In this document: in pieces, positions 1 to 10,432 of the stretch
Numbering within the stretch: position 1 is the first letter of the stretch
How the letters are laid out: every line of letters starts with the position of its first letter
Assembly: GCF_900083545.1 (NCBI RefSeq)
Contig: NZ_LT559262.1
Location: forward strand, 2,203,673-2,267,672
Source of the DNA: Alistipes provencensis
GTDB lineage: Bacteria; Bacteroidota; Bacteroidia; Bacteroidales; Rikenellaceae
DNA length: 64,000 nt
Reading direction: 5' to 3'
Position numbers and translations under genes: made by a program
Notes under the pieces: generated by a model
Seen by the model: the letters and a program-made list of their open reading frames with translations, nothing else
What the model was told of the DNA's origin: nothing
Database searches by the model: none

Positions 1-1562
1 AACATGTCTTCGCGCAGGTCGTCGAGCTGCACCACGCCGATCAGGCGTCCGAAGTTGTCGATCACGGGGAAGATGTTGCGGCGCGCCGTCGAGATGATGT
101 GCACGATGTCGCCCAGCGTCATGTTCTCCCGGATGCGCAGGAAATCGGTCTCCATCAGCTCCTCGAGTTTCAGGAAGACGAACACCGACTGGTCCTTGTC
201 ATGGGTCAGCAGTTCGCCGTTCAGACGCAGTTGCTTGGTGTAGATCGAATCGGGGTCGAGGTAGTAGCCCACGGCGAACGAGATGCAGGCCGTAATCATC
301 AGCGGGATGAAGAGCCCGTAGCCGTTCGAGAGTTCGGCGATGAGGAAGATCGACGTCAGGGGGGCTTTCATCACCCCCGACATGACGCCCGCCATGCCCA
401 CGAGCGTGAACGAGACGATCGAGACCTCCCATCCGAACAGCGTGTTGCAGATGAGCGCCAGCGAAGCGCCCGTGAAGGCCCCGACGAACAGCGACGGGGC
501 GAACGTTCCGCCCACGCCGCCCGCGGCATTGGTCGAGGCCATGGCGATGACCTTGAAGAACATCGTGGCGATGACGAAGAGGATGATGACCCAGTCGATG
601 TCGCGGAAGCGGTAGAAGAGCGAGTTGTTGAACAGCTCCTGCGCGTTGCCGTGCATGAGCGAGGTGAAACCCTCGTAACCCTCGCCGTACAACGGCGGGA
701 AGATGAAGATCAGCACGCCGAGGATCACGCCGCCCCACAGCCACTTTTTGTACTGCTTGTCGATGCCCTTGAAGAAATTCCCCACGCGGGAGTTCATCGA
801 GGTGAAATACCACGACATCAGTCCGCTCAGCACGCCGAGCAGGATGAAGAGCGGTATCTGCCACAGTTCGAACGCATCGGCCGGAGCCAGCGTAATGGCC
901 AGAATCGGGTCGAAGCCGCGCAGCATGAAGGCCATCGTCGTGGCGGTGATCGAGGCGATCAGCAGCGGGATGACCGACCCGGCGGTGATGTCGAGCATCA
1001 GGATCTCCAGCACGAAGACCACGCCCGTGATCGGGGCCTTGAAGATCGCCGCGAGGGCGGCTCCCGCGCCGCAGCACAGCAGCAGCGTCGTGTGTTTGTA
1101 GTTAAGACGCGCCAGCCGTCCGACGTTCGAGCCGATGGCGGCCCCCGTCAGCACGATCGGGGCCTCGGGGCCCACCGATCCGCCGAATCCGATGGTCGTG
1201 GCGCCGCCCACGACCGAGGTCCAGCAGTTGTGGCGGGCGATGCGCGAGTTGCGGCTCGACATGGCGTACAGCACGCGCGTCACGCCTTCGGAGATGTTGT
1301 CGCGGACGATGTATTTGACGAACAGCGTCGCCAGAATGATGCCGACGGCGGGGTAGATCAACAGCAGAAAATGGGCGCTGTCCACCGGGAACCAACTGAT
1401 GAGCCCCTGTTTGATGAAGTGGAGCAGGATTTCGAAGAGGTAGGTCCCCAGACCGGCGAGCACACCGACCACCACGGCCAGCAGCATCATGATCTGCTGG
1501 TTCGACAGCCTCCGGGTCAGCCGGAGGAATTCGAGGTAGATGCGGTCGGTGCGGAAGGACAT
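1..1562 (-). CDS. ClC-family chloride channel/transporter with C-terminal CBS domain (partial, 3' end outside window)
   Basis: I translated this frame by hand because it runs off the window. It begins MSFRTDRIYLEFLRLTRR and is open to base 1. About ten hydrophobic segments carry ClC landmarks: GGSVGPEAPIV near residue 130, APITGVVFVLEIL near 180 and the GGTFAPSLF selectivity loop. The C-terminus (FLRIRENMTLGDIVHIIS, then FPVIDNFGRLIGVVQ) is the start of a CBS domain. ClC proteins move chloride across the inner membrane as channels or as Cl-/H+ antiporters. The external gating glutamate (E148 of E. coli ClC-ec1) aligns with Val130, and the internal proton glutamate (E203) with Ile187. This argues for passive, channel-like transport, but that is inference. 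The gene lies 4 bp behind trpS on the same strand and is probably co-transcribed with it. Confidence 0.93.
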   Translation of the reverse strand, partial: MSFRTDRIYLEFLRLTRRLSNQQIMMLLAVVVGVLAGLGTYLFEILLHFIKQGLISWFPVDSAHFLLLIYPAVGIILATLFVKYIVRDNISEGVTRVLYAMSSRNSRIARHNCWTSVVGGATTIGFGGSVGPEAPIVLTGAAIGSNVGRLARLNYKHTTLLLCCGAGAALAAIFKAPITGVVFVLEILMLDITAGSVIPLLIASITATTMAFMLRGFDPILAITLAPADAFELWQIPLFILLGVLSGLMSWYFTSMNSRVGNFFKGIDKQYKKWLWGGVILGVLIFIFPPLYGEGYEGFTSLMHGNAQELFNNSLFYRFRDIDWVIILFVIATMFFKVIAMASTNAAGGVGGTFAPSLFVGAFTGASLALICNTLFGWEVSIVSFTLVGMAGVMSGVMKAPLTSIFLIAELSNGYGLFIPLMITACISFAVGYYLDPDSIYTKQLRLNGELLTHDKDQSVFVFLKLEELMETDFLRIRENMTLGDIVHIISTARRNIFPVIDNFGRLIGVVQLDDLREDM

Positions 1563-1566
1563 CGTT

Positions 1567-2876
<1,310 letters not shown>

Positions 2877-2898
2877 CTTTCTCAAATAGACGCCTGCT

Positions 2899-3798
2899 AT
2901 GACGATAATCCAACTTGAGTATCTGTTGGCCGTGGCCAACTGCGGCAGTTTCTCGCTGGCCGCCGAACATTGTTTTGTGACGCAACCCTCCCTGAGCATG
3001 CAGGTTAAGTCGCTCGAGGAGGAGTTGGGCGTGGTGCTGCTTGACCGTTCGAAAAAGCCCGTCATCCCCACCGAGGCGGGCGAGGTGGTGCTGGAGCAGG
3101 CGCGCGAGACGATCAAGGCCTACAACTACATCCGCGAGGCTGTCGCGGAGCTGAAAGGGGAGACGGCGGGCAAACTGCGGCTGGGGGTCATCCCGACCAT
3201 CGCGCCCTATTTGCTGCACAAGTTCATCCCCGCTTTCGTGCGCGACTACCCGAAGGTGGAGCTGGAGATTTCCGAGATGATTACGTCGGACATTGTCGAG
3301 GCGCTCAAGCGCGACCGCATCGACGCGGCGCTGGTGGCCAGCGGCACCTGCGGGGAGGGCATCCTCGAACAGGAGCTCTTCAACGACCGCTTTTACGCTT
3401 ATGTGTCGCCTGAAAACCCGCTCTACGAACGGCAGAACATCCGCATCGAGGACATCGACCTGAAAGACCTCGTGATTCTGAGCCCCGGCAACTGTATGCG
3501 CGACCAGATCATCGAGCTGTGTCAGGCGCGCCGCAACATGCCCTCGCGCTACTCGTTCGAATCGGGGTCGCTCGACACGCTGATGCGTATCGTCGACTGC
3601 ACGGCCTGCCTGACGATCGTCCCTGAAATGGCTCTCGAATACATCCCCGCAGATCGCCGCGACCGTCTGAAAACCCTCTCCAAAGGGGCCACGTCGCGTA
3701 AAATAGCCGTCGCCGTGCGCCGCACCTACGTCAAGAACTCGATCATCCGGGCCCTGACCGAAACCATTCTGGCCAATGTCCCGGGTGCGAAAGCATAG
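2899..3798 (+). CDS. oxyR: LysR-type hydrogen-peroxide sensor OxyR
   Basis: The 299-aa product has an N-terminal LysR winged helix-turn-helix (LEYLLAVANCGSFSLAAEHCFVTQPSLS, split here as LEYLLAVANCGSF and SLAAEHCFVTQPSLS) followed by an effector-binding domain. The redox motif PGNCMRDQIIELC puts its two cysteines at residues 199 and 208, exactly the numbering of E. coli OxyR. These form the peroxide-induced disulfide that activates transcription of oxidative-stress genes. In strict anaerobes of this group OxyR controls catalase, Dps and alkyl hydroperoxide reductase. The gene stands alone, divergent from trpS and followed by a terminator. Confidence 0.95.
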   Translation: MTIIQLEYLLAVANCGSFSLAAEHCFVTQPSLSMQVKSLEEELGVVLLDRSKKPVIPTEAGEVVLEQARETIKAYNYIREAVAELKGETAGKLRLGVIPTIAPYLLHKFIPAFVRDYPKVELEISEMITSDIVEALKRDRIDAALVASGTCGEGILEQELFNDRFYAYVSPENPLYERQNIRIEDIDLKDLVILSPGNCMRDQIIELCQARRNMPSRYSFESGSLDTLMRIVDCTACLTIVPEMALEYIPADRRDRLKTLSKGATSRKIAVAVRRTYVKNSIIRALTETILANVPGAKA

Positions 3799-3820
3799 CC
3801 TCCGCAATCCTGAAAGAACG

Positions 3821-3853
3821 CGCCCGGCAGTCTTCCTGCCGGGCGTGCTGTTT
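3821..3853 (+). terminator. Intrinsic terminator after oxyR
   Basis: A perfect 10-bp GC stem (3821-3830 with 3836-3845) with a 5-nt loop is followed by a T-rich tail (tgctgttttat). It lies 23 bp after the oxyR stop and in front of a convergent gene. Confidence 0.85.
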
Positions 3854-3857
3854 TATC

Positions 3858-4402
3858 TTATTCGGGGATTTCCATTTTCGTCGCCGTTCCTTTCCAGTCG
3901 GCGGCGACCGAACTGCCGTCGGAGAGCGTCACGGAGAGTTTGACGGTGAATTTATCACCATCCTTGGTGACGATGAGCGTTCCGCCCGTGACCGTGGGGC
4001 CTTGGGTGATGGAGCCGTCGGTCGTGTCTATTTTACCGTCGGCGTATGTGATATGGATTTCGGAATTTTTGGAGATAGCAGAAATCTGAACAACGGAATT
4101 TTTGTCGAGGGGTTTGGTCAGGTCGAAGGTCTTGCCGAGGAGCGAATGCTGCATCGTGAAAACAACGGCGAAATCGGGGTCGTCTTCGATGTCTATCACG
4201 GTGTCATTAGTCAGGAAGAGCATAAGCGCCCCTTCGCCGAATGCCTCGGCATCTTCGGCATAGAATGCGCCTTTGACGGTTTCGGTCTGACCGTTGACGG
4301 TTATCTTACCGGAATACCCCCCCCCTTGTCGTCCTTGTCGTCGCAGGAGGTAGCAGCCAATGCAAGTGCACCGGCCATGCAGAACATGAAGATTTTTTTC
4401 AT
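3858..4402 (-). CDS. Small lipoprotein with G9 tract after the lipobox; frameshifted (predicted OFF phase)
   Basis: Function unknown. The ATG at 4402 gives a clear type II signal peptide, MKKIFMFCMAGALALAATSC, followed by DDKDDK. Directly after this comes a run of nine G (4317-4325). With nine G the frame reads GGGIPVR and stops at 4301. One more G (ten) joins it without a gap to the downstream frame YSGKITVNGQTETVKG, which stays open to 3858 and would give a 181-aa lipoprotein. The downstream part is clearly coding: it matches the neighbouring paralog at 4554-5084, especially near the C-terminus (KLSVTLSDG, ADWKGTATKMEIP). Phase variation by slippage is the favoured reading. A homopolymer sequencing error or a fixed frameshift are the alternatives. 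Confidence 0.75.
4317..4325 (-). repeat. G9 mononucleotide tract in lipoprotein gene
   Basis: Nine consecutive C on the plus strand (G on the coding strand) lie seven codons after the lipid-attachment cysteine. The current length leaves the gene out of frame. Lengths of 10 or 7 would restore it. Confidence 0.95.
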
Positions 4403-4434
4403 AACATTTGCAATTAAGTGAGTAAGTGTGTTCC

Positions 4435-4468
4435 CAAATATAGCGATAAAAACGAAATCGGCAACAAA
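4435..4468 (-). promoter_or_regulatory. Putative promoter of the G9 lipoprotein gene
   Basis: Minus strand TATATTTG (4442-4435) fits TAnnTTTG exactly. TTTG at 4468-4465 lies 22 bp upstream. The sequence between and around (gataaaaacgaaatcggcaa) is repeated almost unchanged before the paralog at 5084, so the promoter was duplicated with the gene. Confidence 0.6.
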
Positions 4469-4496
4469 AAGATTGGAAAATCAGCACATTGCCTGT

Positions 4497-4529
4497 GAAA
4501 AAGTTCGCCCGGCGGGAAAACTGCCGGGC
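4497..4529 (-). terminator. Intrinsic terminator of the interrupted lipoprotein paralog
   Basis: On the minus strand a GC stem (gcccggc pairing with gccgggc, 4507-4513 and 4522-4528) is followed by CTTTTTC. It lies 25 bp past the stop of the 4554-5084 gene. Confidence 0.7.
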
Positions 4530-4553
4530 GCAATGTTTCGTATCGGACATCCC

Positions 4554-5084
4554 TTACCCGGGTATCTCCACTTTCGTCGCCGTTCCTTCCCAGTCGGCGG
4601 AGATGTATTGTCCGTCGGAAAGCGTCACGGAGAGTTTGACGGCGAACCGGTCGCCGTTTTTGGTGACGGAGAGCGAGCCGTGCGAGATCTTTTCGGAGAT
4701 CGGGTCTTCGTCGTAGTCGATCGTAATGCGTTCGCCGCCGTTTTTGGCTGTGATGAAAAGATAGGGCCACGGGAGTGTGTTCCGGTCGAGGGGTTCGGAG
4801 AGGTCGATGGTCTTGCCCCAGAACGATTCCGACATGTCGATGCCGATGTAAAAATCGGGTTCCTCCTCCGGAGGCGTCGTGAATTCCGTCGGGAAAAGCC
4901 CGAGTTCGAATGCCGCCTCGTCTTCGGCGTCGGCAGGCTCTTCCGCATAGATCGCGCTTTTGACCTCGTATATTTGGCCGTTGACGGTGATCGTTTGTAC
5001 GGTCACTACTTGTTCGTCCTACTTGCAGGACGCTGCCGCCAGTGCGAGTGCGCCGGCCAGACAGAGCATGAAGATTTTTCGCAT
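4554..5084 (-). pseudogene. Lipoprotein paralog interrupted by an in-frame amber codon after the lipobox
   Basis: The ATG at 5084 gives MRKIFMLCLAGALALAAASC, a type II signal peptide nearly identical to that of the 4402 gene. It is followed by K and then TAG (5021-5019). The same frame continues as DEQVVTVQTITVNGQIYEVKS and stays open to 4554. Without the stop the product would be a 176-aa lipoprotein. The body matches the neighbour (ITVNGQ, YAEE, DLSEPLDRN, VKLSVTLSDG, GTATKVEIP), so this is a tandem duplicate. A shorter product could begin at the GTG at 5006, but it would lack an export signal. Function unknown. Nonsense inactivation is the simplest reading. Confidence 0.8.
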
Positions 5085-5114
5085 AAAATGAAAATGGGTT
5101 AGTTGGAGTGTTCT

Positions 5115-5145
5115 CAAAAGTAGTGATAAAAACGAAATCGGCAAC
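5115..5145 (-). promoter_or_regulatory. Putative promoter of the interrupted lipoprotein paralog
   Basis: Minus strand TACTTTTG (5122-5115) matches TAnnTTTG, with GTTG 19 bp upstream (5145-5142). The flanking sequence copies that in front of the 4402 gene. Confidence 0.55.
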
Positions 5146-5214
5146 AGAAAGGGCGAAATAATGAATCGCCTCCGGAACAATATGCCCGACGGCGTGTGAT
5201 TTTTGGGCGGTTGC

Positions 5215-5245
5215 TTTCAAATCTCATTCTCTTTTCGTACCTTTG
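5215..5245 (+). promoter_or_regulatory. Promoter of the rsfS-ftsH-cdsA operon
   Basis: TTTC (5215-5218), a 19-bp spacer and a perfect TACCTTTG (5238-5245) lie 28 bp before the rsfS ATG. This promoter is why the ATG at 5274 is used rather than the upstream in-frame ATG at 5196. Confidence 0.75.
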
Positions 5246-5273
5246 CAAGGTTATAGACTCCTATTGCATATTT

Positions 5274-5624
5274 ATGGATAAACTGATCGAAACGATCGTC
5301 AGCGCGATTGAAGATAAAAAGGGTAAGAATATTGTATCGTTGGACCTCTCGGGATTCGACGGGGCGATCTGTTCGCATTTCATCGTCTGCAACGCAGACT
5401 CCACGACGCAGGTGTGCGCCATTGCCGCCGAGGTCGAGGAGCAGGTGTTCCAAAAGTTGGGCGAAAAGGTCTGGCGCATCGAAGGCCAGCAGAACGGCGT
5501 GTGGGTGGCCATGGACTATGTGGATGTCGTGGTCCACATCTTCCAGACCGAACTGCGCAGCTTCTACAAGCTCGAGGAGCTGTGGGCCGACGCGCCGATG
5601 GTGAAGTACGAATACGAAGAGTAG
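5274..5624 (+). CDS. rsfS: Ribosomal silencing factor RsfS (Iojap/DUF143)
   Basis: The 116-aa protein starts MDKLIETIVSAIEDKKG. It has the family hallmarks DLSGFDGAICSHFIVCNADSTTQV and GVWVAMDYVDVVVHIF near the end, here quoted in shortened form as DLSGFDGAICSHFIVC and MDYVDVVVHIF. RsfS binds ribosomal protein uL14 on the 50S subunit and blocks subunit joining when nutrients run out. The first gene of a plus-strand cluster, it precedes ftsH by 9 bp, the usual order in Bacteroidetes. Confidence 0.95.
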   Translation: MDKLIETIVSAIEDKKGKNIVSLDLSGFDGAICSHFIVCNADSTTQVCAIAAEVEEQVFQKLGEKVWRIEGQQNGVWVAMDYVDVVVHIFQTELRSFYKLEELWADAPMVKYEYEE

Positions 5625-5633
5625 AACGCAATT

Positions 5634-7733
5634 ATGGCACAGAAACGAAAGAACAACAATAAAATGAACATGAACATGCCGCGGCCTTCGATGCTGTGGA
5701 TCTACGGGCTGATCGGCGCGTTCATCATCGGCTGGTACGTCTTCGGCGACGTCAACGACACGCCCCTGCCCAGCGACTGGACCACCGTCCAGCAGATGGT
5801 CGAGAAGGGCGACGTGGAGAAGATTCAGGTCGTCAACCGGGATCAGGCGCAGGTCTTCCTGAAGAAGGATGCCGCCGAGAAATACCGCAGCGACTCGGTG
5901 GACAAGCGGTTCCGCCGCCTGCCCGAAACGGGCGTGCAACTGATCTTCACCATCGGGTCGGTCGATTCGTTCCGCGAGGACCTGAAGGCCGCCGAGGAGA
6001 CCTCGGGACAGGTCGTTCCGGTGATCTATGAGAACAAGGCCAACGACTGGACCTCGATCCTGCTCAACCTGCTTCCGTGGGTGGTCATCATCGGGGCATG
6101 GTTCTTCGTCATGCGCTCCATGTCGCGCGGTGCCGGCGCCGGAGGCGGCGGGGGCATCATGAACGTGGGCAAGGCCAAGGCGCAGGTATTCGACAAGGAC
6201 AACGCCAAGCGCGTGACTTTCAAGGATGTGGCAGGTCTGGAGGAGGCCAAGGTCGAGATCATGGAGATCGTCGACTTCCTCAAGAAGGCCGACAAATACA
6301 AGGAACTGGGCGCCAAAATCCCCAAGGGCGCACTGCTGGTAGGCCCTCCGGGAACCGGCAAGACCCTGCTGGCCAAGGCCGTTGCGGGCGAAGCCAATGT
6401 GCCGTTCCTTTCGATTTCGGGTTCGGATTTCGTGGAGATGTTCGTCGGCGTGGGTGCCTCGCGTGTGAGAGACCTCTTCGAGCAGGCCAAGCAGAAGGCC
6501 CCGTGCATCGTCTTCATCGACGAGATCGACGCCATCGGCCGCGCCCGCGGCAAGAACGCCGGGTTCTCGGGCAACGACGAGCGCGAAAATACGCTGAACC
6601 AGTTGCTGACGGAGATGGACGGCTTCCAGACCAACACGGGCGTGATCGTCCTTGCGGCCACGAACCGCGCCGACATCCTCGACAAGGCGCTGATGCGCGC
6701 CGGGCGTTTCGACCGCCAGATCGAGGTGGGGCTGCCCGACGTGAAGGAGCGCGAGGAGATTTTCAACGTCCACCTGCGTCCGCTGAAGCTCGATCCGCAG
6801 TTGGACCGTTCGTTCCTTGCGCGCCAGACCCCCGGTTTCTCGGGTGCCGACATCGCCAACGTCTGCAACGAGGCCGCGCTGATCGCCGCCCGTCACAACA
6901 AGAAATTCATCTCGAAAGAGGACTTCCTCGCCGCCATCGACCGCATCGTGGGCGGCTTGGAGCGCAAGAATAAGATCATCACCGACGAGGAGAAGCGCGT
7001 GATCGCCTTCCACGAGGCCGGGCACGCCACGGTGAGCTGGATTCTGGAGAACGCCAGCCCGCTCATCAAGGTGACGATCATCCCGCGCGGCAAGGCGCTG
7101 GGCGCCGCATGGTATCTGCCCGAGGAGCGCCAGATCACCACGCGCGAACAGATGATGGACGAACTGGCCGCCACGCTCGGCGGCCGCGTGTCGGAGCAGT
7201 TGACCTTCGGGCAGGTTTCGACGGGCGCCCTGAACGATCTGGAGCGCGTCACCAAGCAGGCTTACGCCATGGTGGCTTACTACGGCATGAGCGAGAACGT
7301 CGGAACGCTCTCCTACTACGACTCCACGGGGCAGAGCGACATGGCATTCACCAAGCCCTATTCGGAGCAGACGGCCCAGCAGATCGACTCCGAGGCCAAG
7401 CGGGTGATCGAGCAGGCCTACAAGATGGCCGAGCAGGTGCTGCGCGAGCATGCCGACGGCCTGAAGGAGCTGGCCGAGTTGCTGCTCTCCCGCGAGGTGG
7501 TCTTCACGGAGGATGTCGAGCGCATCTTCGGCAAGCGCAAGAAGGACATCGAGCGCGAACGCAGGGAGGCCGAGGCGAAAGCCAAGGCCGAGGGCGGCAA
7601 ACCCGCCGGGGAGGAACCCGGGAGCGGGAAGCAGGCCGCCGCGGTCGCCGATCCTTCGGCCAAACCCGATAAGTCCGAAACGGCCGAACCGGCTCCCGTA
7701 GCCCCGGCCGTCGCCTCACCCGAAACCAAATAA
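5634..7733 (+). CDS. ftsH: ATP-dependent zinc metalloprotease FtsH
   Basis: The 699-aa membrane AAA+ protease degrades misfolded and regulatory membrane proteins. One transmembrane segment lies near residues 20-35 and a second near 140-160, on either side of a short periplasmic domain. The AAA domain has Walker A GPPGTGKT at 237-244, Walker [10 protein letters not shown] and the second region of homology around [17 protein letters not shown]. The zinc site HEAGH is at 460-464. The C-terminal ~70 residues are a Lys/Ala/Pro/Glu-rich low-complexity tail, making it longer than the ~645-aa E. coli protein. It sits between rsfS and cdsA in one operon. Confidence 0.97.
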   Translation: MAQKRKNNNKMNMNMPRPSMLWIYGLIGAFIIGWYVFGDVNDTPLPSDWTTVQQMVEKGDVEKIQVVNRDQAQVFLKKDAAEKYRSDSVDKRFRRLPETGVQLIFTIGSVDSFREDLKAAEETSGQVVPVIYENKANDWTSILLNLLPWVVIIGAWFFVMRSMSRGAGAGGGGGIMNVGKAKAQVFDKDNAKRVTFKDVAGLEEAKVEIMEIVDFLKKADKYKELGAKIPKGALLVGPPGTGKTLLAKAVAGEANVPFLSISGSDFVEMFVGVGASRVRDLFEQAKQKAPCIVFIDEIDAIGRARGKNAGFSGNDERENTLNQLLTEMDGFQTNTGVIVLAATNRADILDKALMRAGRFDRQIEVGLPDVKEREEIFNVHLRPLKLDPQLDRSFLARQTPGFSGADIANVCNEAALIAARHNKKFISKEDFLAAIDRIVGGLERKNKIITDEEKRVIAFHEAGHATVSWILENASPLIKVTIIPRGKALGAAWYLPEERQITTREQMMDELAATLGGRVSEQLTFGQVSTGALNDLERVTKQAYAMVAYYGMSENVGTLSYYDSTGQSDMAFTKPYSEQTAQQIDSEAKRVIEQAYKMAEQVLREHADGLKELAELLLSREVVFTEDVERIFGKRKKDIERERREAEAKAKAEGGKPAGEEPGSGKQAAAVADPSAKPDKSETAEPAPVAPAVASPETK

Positions 7734-7769
7734 ATTCCCGTCGAAACCCTACTACACCCTTAAAAATCG

Positions 7770-8618
7770 ATGAGTGAAAAAATGAAAAACCTCTGGGTGC
7801 GCACGCTGAGCGGGGTTATCCTCGCCGCGGTGGTGCTCGGGGCCGTTATCTGGTCGCAGTGGAGTTTCGGCCTGCTGCTGGCGGCGTTGCTCGCGGTCGG
7901 CATGTCGGAGTTTTACACGCTGGCCGAAAAGCAGGGCAGCAAGCCCCAGCGGGTCGTGGGACTGGTCACCGGACTGGTGCTTTTCGCACTCAACTTCGCC
8001 TTTATTTCGGACGATATCGAGATACTCGGAAGCGCCCGGCAGACATTTGCCTGCGGACTGGCTTTCCTGCTTCTGCTGCTGCCCGCGATGTTCATCTGCG
8101 AACTCTACCGCCGGCACGGGAATCCCGCCGCCAACATCGGCACGACCCTTATGGGCGTGGTCTATGTGGCGATGCCCCTCTCGGTGATGTGCTATATCCC
8201 GATGATTGGAGGCGATAGCTGGAACCCTTGGGTGATGCTCTTCTACATCTTCATCATCTGGGGCAACGACGTCTTCGCCTATCTGGTGGGTATGTCCATC
8301 GGCCGTCACCGGCTGTTCGAGCGCCTTTCGCCCAAAAAGTCGTGGGAGGGATTCTTCGGCGGCATCGTCGGGGCCGTCGCTATGGGGCTCGTCGCAGCCC
8401 GGGTGCTGGACGGCGGCTATGCGGCATGGGCCGGACTGGCGCTGGTCGCGGCGGTTTCGGGCGTGCTGGGCGATCTGGTGGAGTCGCTGTTCAAGCGCGC
8501 CGCGGACGTGAAGGATTCCGGGTCGCTGATCCCCGGCCATGGCGGAGTGCTGGACCGCTTCGACGCCATGCTGCTGTCGGCGCCCTTCGTCTTCGTCTAT
8601 ATGCTTTTTGTGATGTAA
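7770..8618 (+). CDS. cdsA: Phosphatidate cytidylyltransferase
   Basis: The 282-aa polytopic membrane enzyme makes CDP-diacylglycerol from CTP and phosphatidate, the branch point of phospholipid synthesis. The family signature is clear at the C-terminus: SPKKSWEGFFGG, then LGDLVESLFKRAADVKDSG and IPGHGGVLDRFD. It is followed 19 bp later by psd, so two steps of phosphatidylethanolamine synthesis are encoded together. About eight hydrophobic helices are visible. Confidence 0.96.
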   Translation: MSEKMKNLWVRTLSGVILAAVVLGAVIWSQWSFGLLLAALLAVGMSEFYTLAEKQGSKPQRVVGLVTGLVLFALNFAFISDDIEILGSARQTFACGLAFLLLLLPAMFICELYRRHGNPAANIGTTLMGVVYVAMPLSVMCYIPMIGGDSWNPWVMLFYIFIIWGNDVFAYLVGMSIGRHRLFERLSPKKSWEGFFGGIVGAVAMGLVAARVLDGGYAAWAGLALVAAVSGVLGDLVESLFKRAADVKDSGSLIPGHGGVLDRFDAMLLSAPFVFVYMLFVM

Positions 8619-8637
8619 CTGCAAACTTCAAACATTT

Positions 8638-9321
8638 ATGAGAATCAATAAGGAAGGATATAAGATCATCGGCATTTCGGGAGTTGTCTGCGTACTCCTG
8701 TGGTGGCTGTTCTATCACATGCTGGTCCATGACGCGAATGTCTCGCTGCTGTGGTTCAGCGCCGTCGTGCTGCTGCTGTTCTGGTTCTTCATCGTGGCGT
8801 TCTTCCGCGAACCCCGCCGGGTGCGCATCCACGACGCCGATCTGGTCTTCGCTCCCTGCGACGGCCGCGTGGTCGTGACGGAGGTCGTCTCCGAGAACGA
8901 GTATCTCAAGGAGGAGATGCTGCAGATTTCGATCTTCATGTCCATCACCAACGTCCACATGAACTGGGTTCCCGTGGGCGGCGAGGTGGAGTATTTCAAA
9001 TACCATCCGGGGCGTTTTCTGGTGGCTTGGCACCCCAAATCCTCGACCGAGAACGAACGCACGACGACTGTGGTGCGGATGCCCTCGGGGCAGAAGGTGC
9101 TCTTCCGCCAGATCGCGGGGCTGATCGCCCGGCGCATCATCTCGTACATGACCGTCGGTCATCAGGTCGAGCAGAACAGCGTCTGCGGATTCATCAAGTT
9201 CGGCTCGCGTGTCGACGTGCTCGTCCCCAAGGACAGCGAACTGCTGGTGGAGATCGGCGATCCCACGGTGGGTTCGCAGACCCCGATCGCCCGGCTGCGC
9301 AAGAACCTCGAAAACGCATAG
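8638..9321 (+). CDS. psd: Phosphatidylserine decarboxylase (short, PSD-A type)
   Basis: The 227-aa product converts phosphatidylserine to phosphatidylethanolamine. Two N-terminal membrane segments precede the catalytic domain. The self-cleavage site that creates the pyruvoyl cofactor is visible as FIKFGSRVDV, between Gly189 and Ser190. FMSITNVHMNWVPVGG is the other conserved block, with the catalytic His. The length and the FGS rather than LGST site place it in the short proenzyme group used by Bacteroidetes. It is co-directional with cdsA. Confidence 0.95.
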   Translation: MRINKEGYKIIGISGVVCVLLWWLFYHMLVHDANVSLLWFSAVVLLLFWFFIVAFFREPRRVRIHDADLVFAPCDGRVVVTEVVSENEYLKEEMLQISIFMSITNVHMNWVPVGGEVEYFKYHPGRFLVAWHPKSSTENERTTTVVRMPSGQKVLFRQIAGLIARRIISYMTVGHQVEQNSVCGFIKFGSRVDVLVPKDSELLVEIGDPTVGSQTPIARLRKNLENA

Positions 9322-9325
9322 GACG

Positions 9326-10432
9326 ATGAAGGCGACGCCCCAGACTTTCCTGCGGTTCATCGCGGGCGCGGCGATCGCTGCGGTCGTGCTCTTTCTGGTC
9401 TGGTATTTCTCGTCGATCGTCGTCTACATCCTCGTTTCGGCCGTGCTGGCCGTCATGGGTCGCCCGCTGGTCAAGCGTCTCGCGGGGCTGCATGTCAAAG
9501 GGTGGCGGGTGCCGCGCTGGCTGGCCGCACTGGTGACCCTCGTGGTGATCTGGGCCGTGGCGGCCACGCTCTGCTCGCTGTTCGTGCCGCTGGTCTTCAA
9601 CAAGATAAACCAATTCGCGCATGTCGATTTCGCCGCGGTCGTGGGGAGCATCGGCGAACCCATCGCCCGGATGCAGCACGACCTGCAAACGCTCTTTTCC
9701 CTGCCCGAAAGCACCTTCTCGCTCTCGGACGAGCTGACGCTGGCGCTCAAACAAATTATCGACATCAATTCGCTCAATACGATCTTCTCGTCGGTCATCA
9801 ACCTCGTGCTTTCGTCGGTGATCGCCATCTTCTCCATCTCGTTCATCACGTTCTTCTTCCTCAAGGAAGAGGGGCTGTTCTATGCGATGGTCACGGCGGT
9901 CTTCCCGGAACACTACCACGACAATATCACCCGGGCGCTGGATTCGGTGACGGTGCTGCTGGCGCGCTATTTCACGGGCATTCTCTCGGAGAGCCTGCTG
10001 CTGACGATCGCCGTGTCGCTGGTGATGATGGCCTTCGGGATGAAGGCCGCCGACGCCGCGTTCATCGGTCTCATCATGGGCGTGATGAACGTCGTGCCCT
10101 ATGCCGGGCCGCTGATCGGCGGCATCGTCTCGGTATTCGTGGGCATCGTCTCGCCGATCGAGGGAATGAGCGTGGGACATACGGCTTTCATCATTATCGG
10201 GTCGCTGCTGATTCTGAAGGGCATGGACGATTTCATCCTCCAGCCGACGCTCTATTCGGCGCGCGTGAAGGCCCATCCGCTTGAGATTTTCATCGTGATA
10301 CTGATCGCCGGGTCGCTGGCCGGGATTCTGGGCATGCTGCTGGCCATTCCGTCCTACACGGTGCTGCGCGTCTTTGCCAAGGAGTTCTTCTCGCAGTTCC
10401 GGCTGGTGCGTAAACTGACTGAAAAAATCTGA
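9326..10432 (+). CDS. AI-2E family transporter (UPF0118 permease)
   Basis: The 368-aa protein starts MKATPQTFLRFIAGAAIAAV and has about eight membrane segments. The central and C-terminal parts (FFFLKEEGLFYAMV, ALIGLIMGVMNVVPYAGPLIGG-like region) fit the AI-2E/PerM family. Members include exporters of autoinducer-2 and Na+/H+ antiporters, so the substrate cannot be named. The start was chosen because the upstream frame overlaps psd. The stop overlaps the next ATG by one base (TGATG), so translation is probably coupled. Confidence 0.88.
   Translation: MKATPQTFLRFIAGAAIAAVVLFLVWYFSSIVVYILVSAVLAVMGRPLVKRLAGLHVKGWRVPRWLAALVTLVVIWAVAATLCSLFVPLVFNKINQFAHVDFAAVVGSIGEPIARMQHDLQTLFSLPESTFSLSDELTLALKQIIDINSLNTIFSSVINLVLSSVIAIFSISFITFFFLKEEGLFYAMVTAVFPEHYHDNITRALDSVTVLLARYFTGILSESLLLTIAVSLVMMAFGMKAADAAFIGLIMGVMNVVPYAGPLIGGIVSVFVGIVSPIEGMSVGHTAFIIIGSLLILKGMDDFILQPTLYSARVKAHPLEIFIVILIAGSLAGILGMLLAIPSYTVLRVFAKEFFSQFRLVRKLTEKI

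Noticed and set aside
4317..4325. Treating the G9 run as a programmed ribosomal frameshift site
   Set aside because: There is no slippery heptamer pattern, pseudoknot or stop-coupled context that would support it; slippage or sequencing error are simpler.
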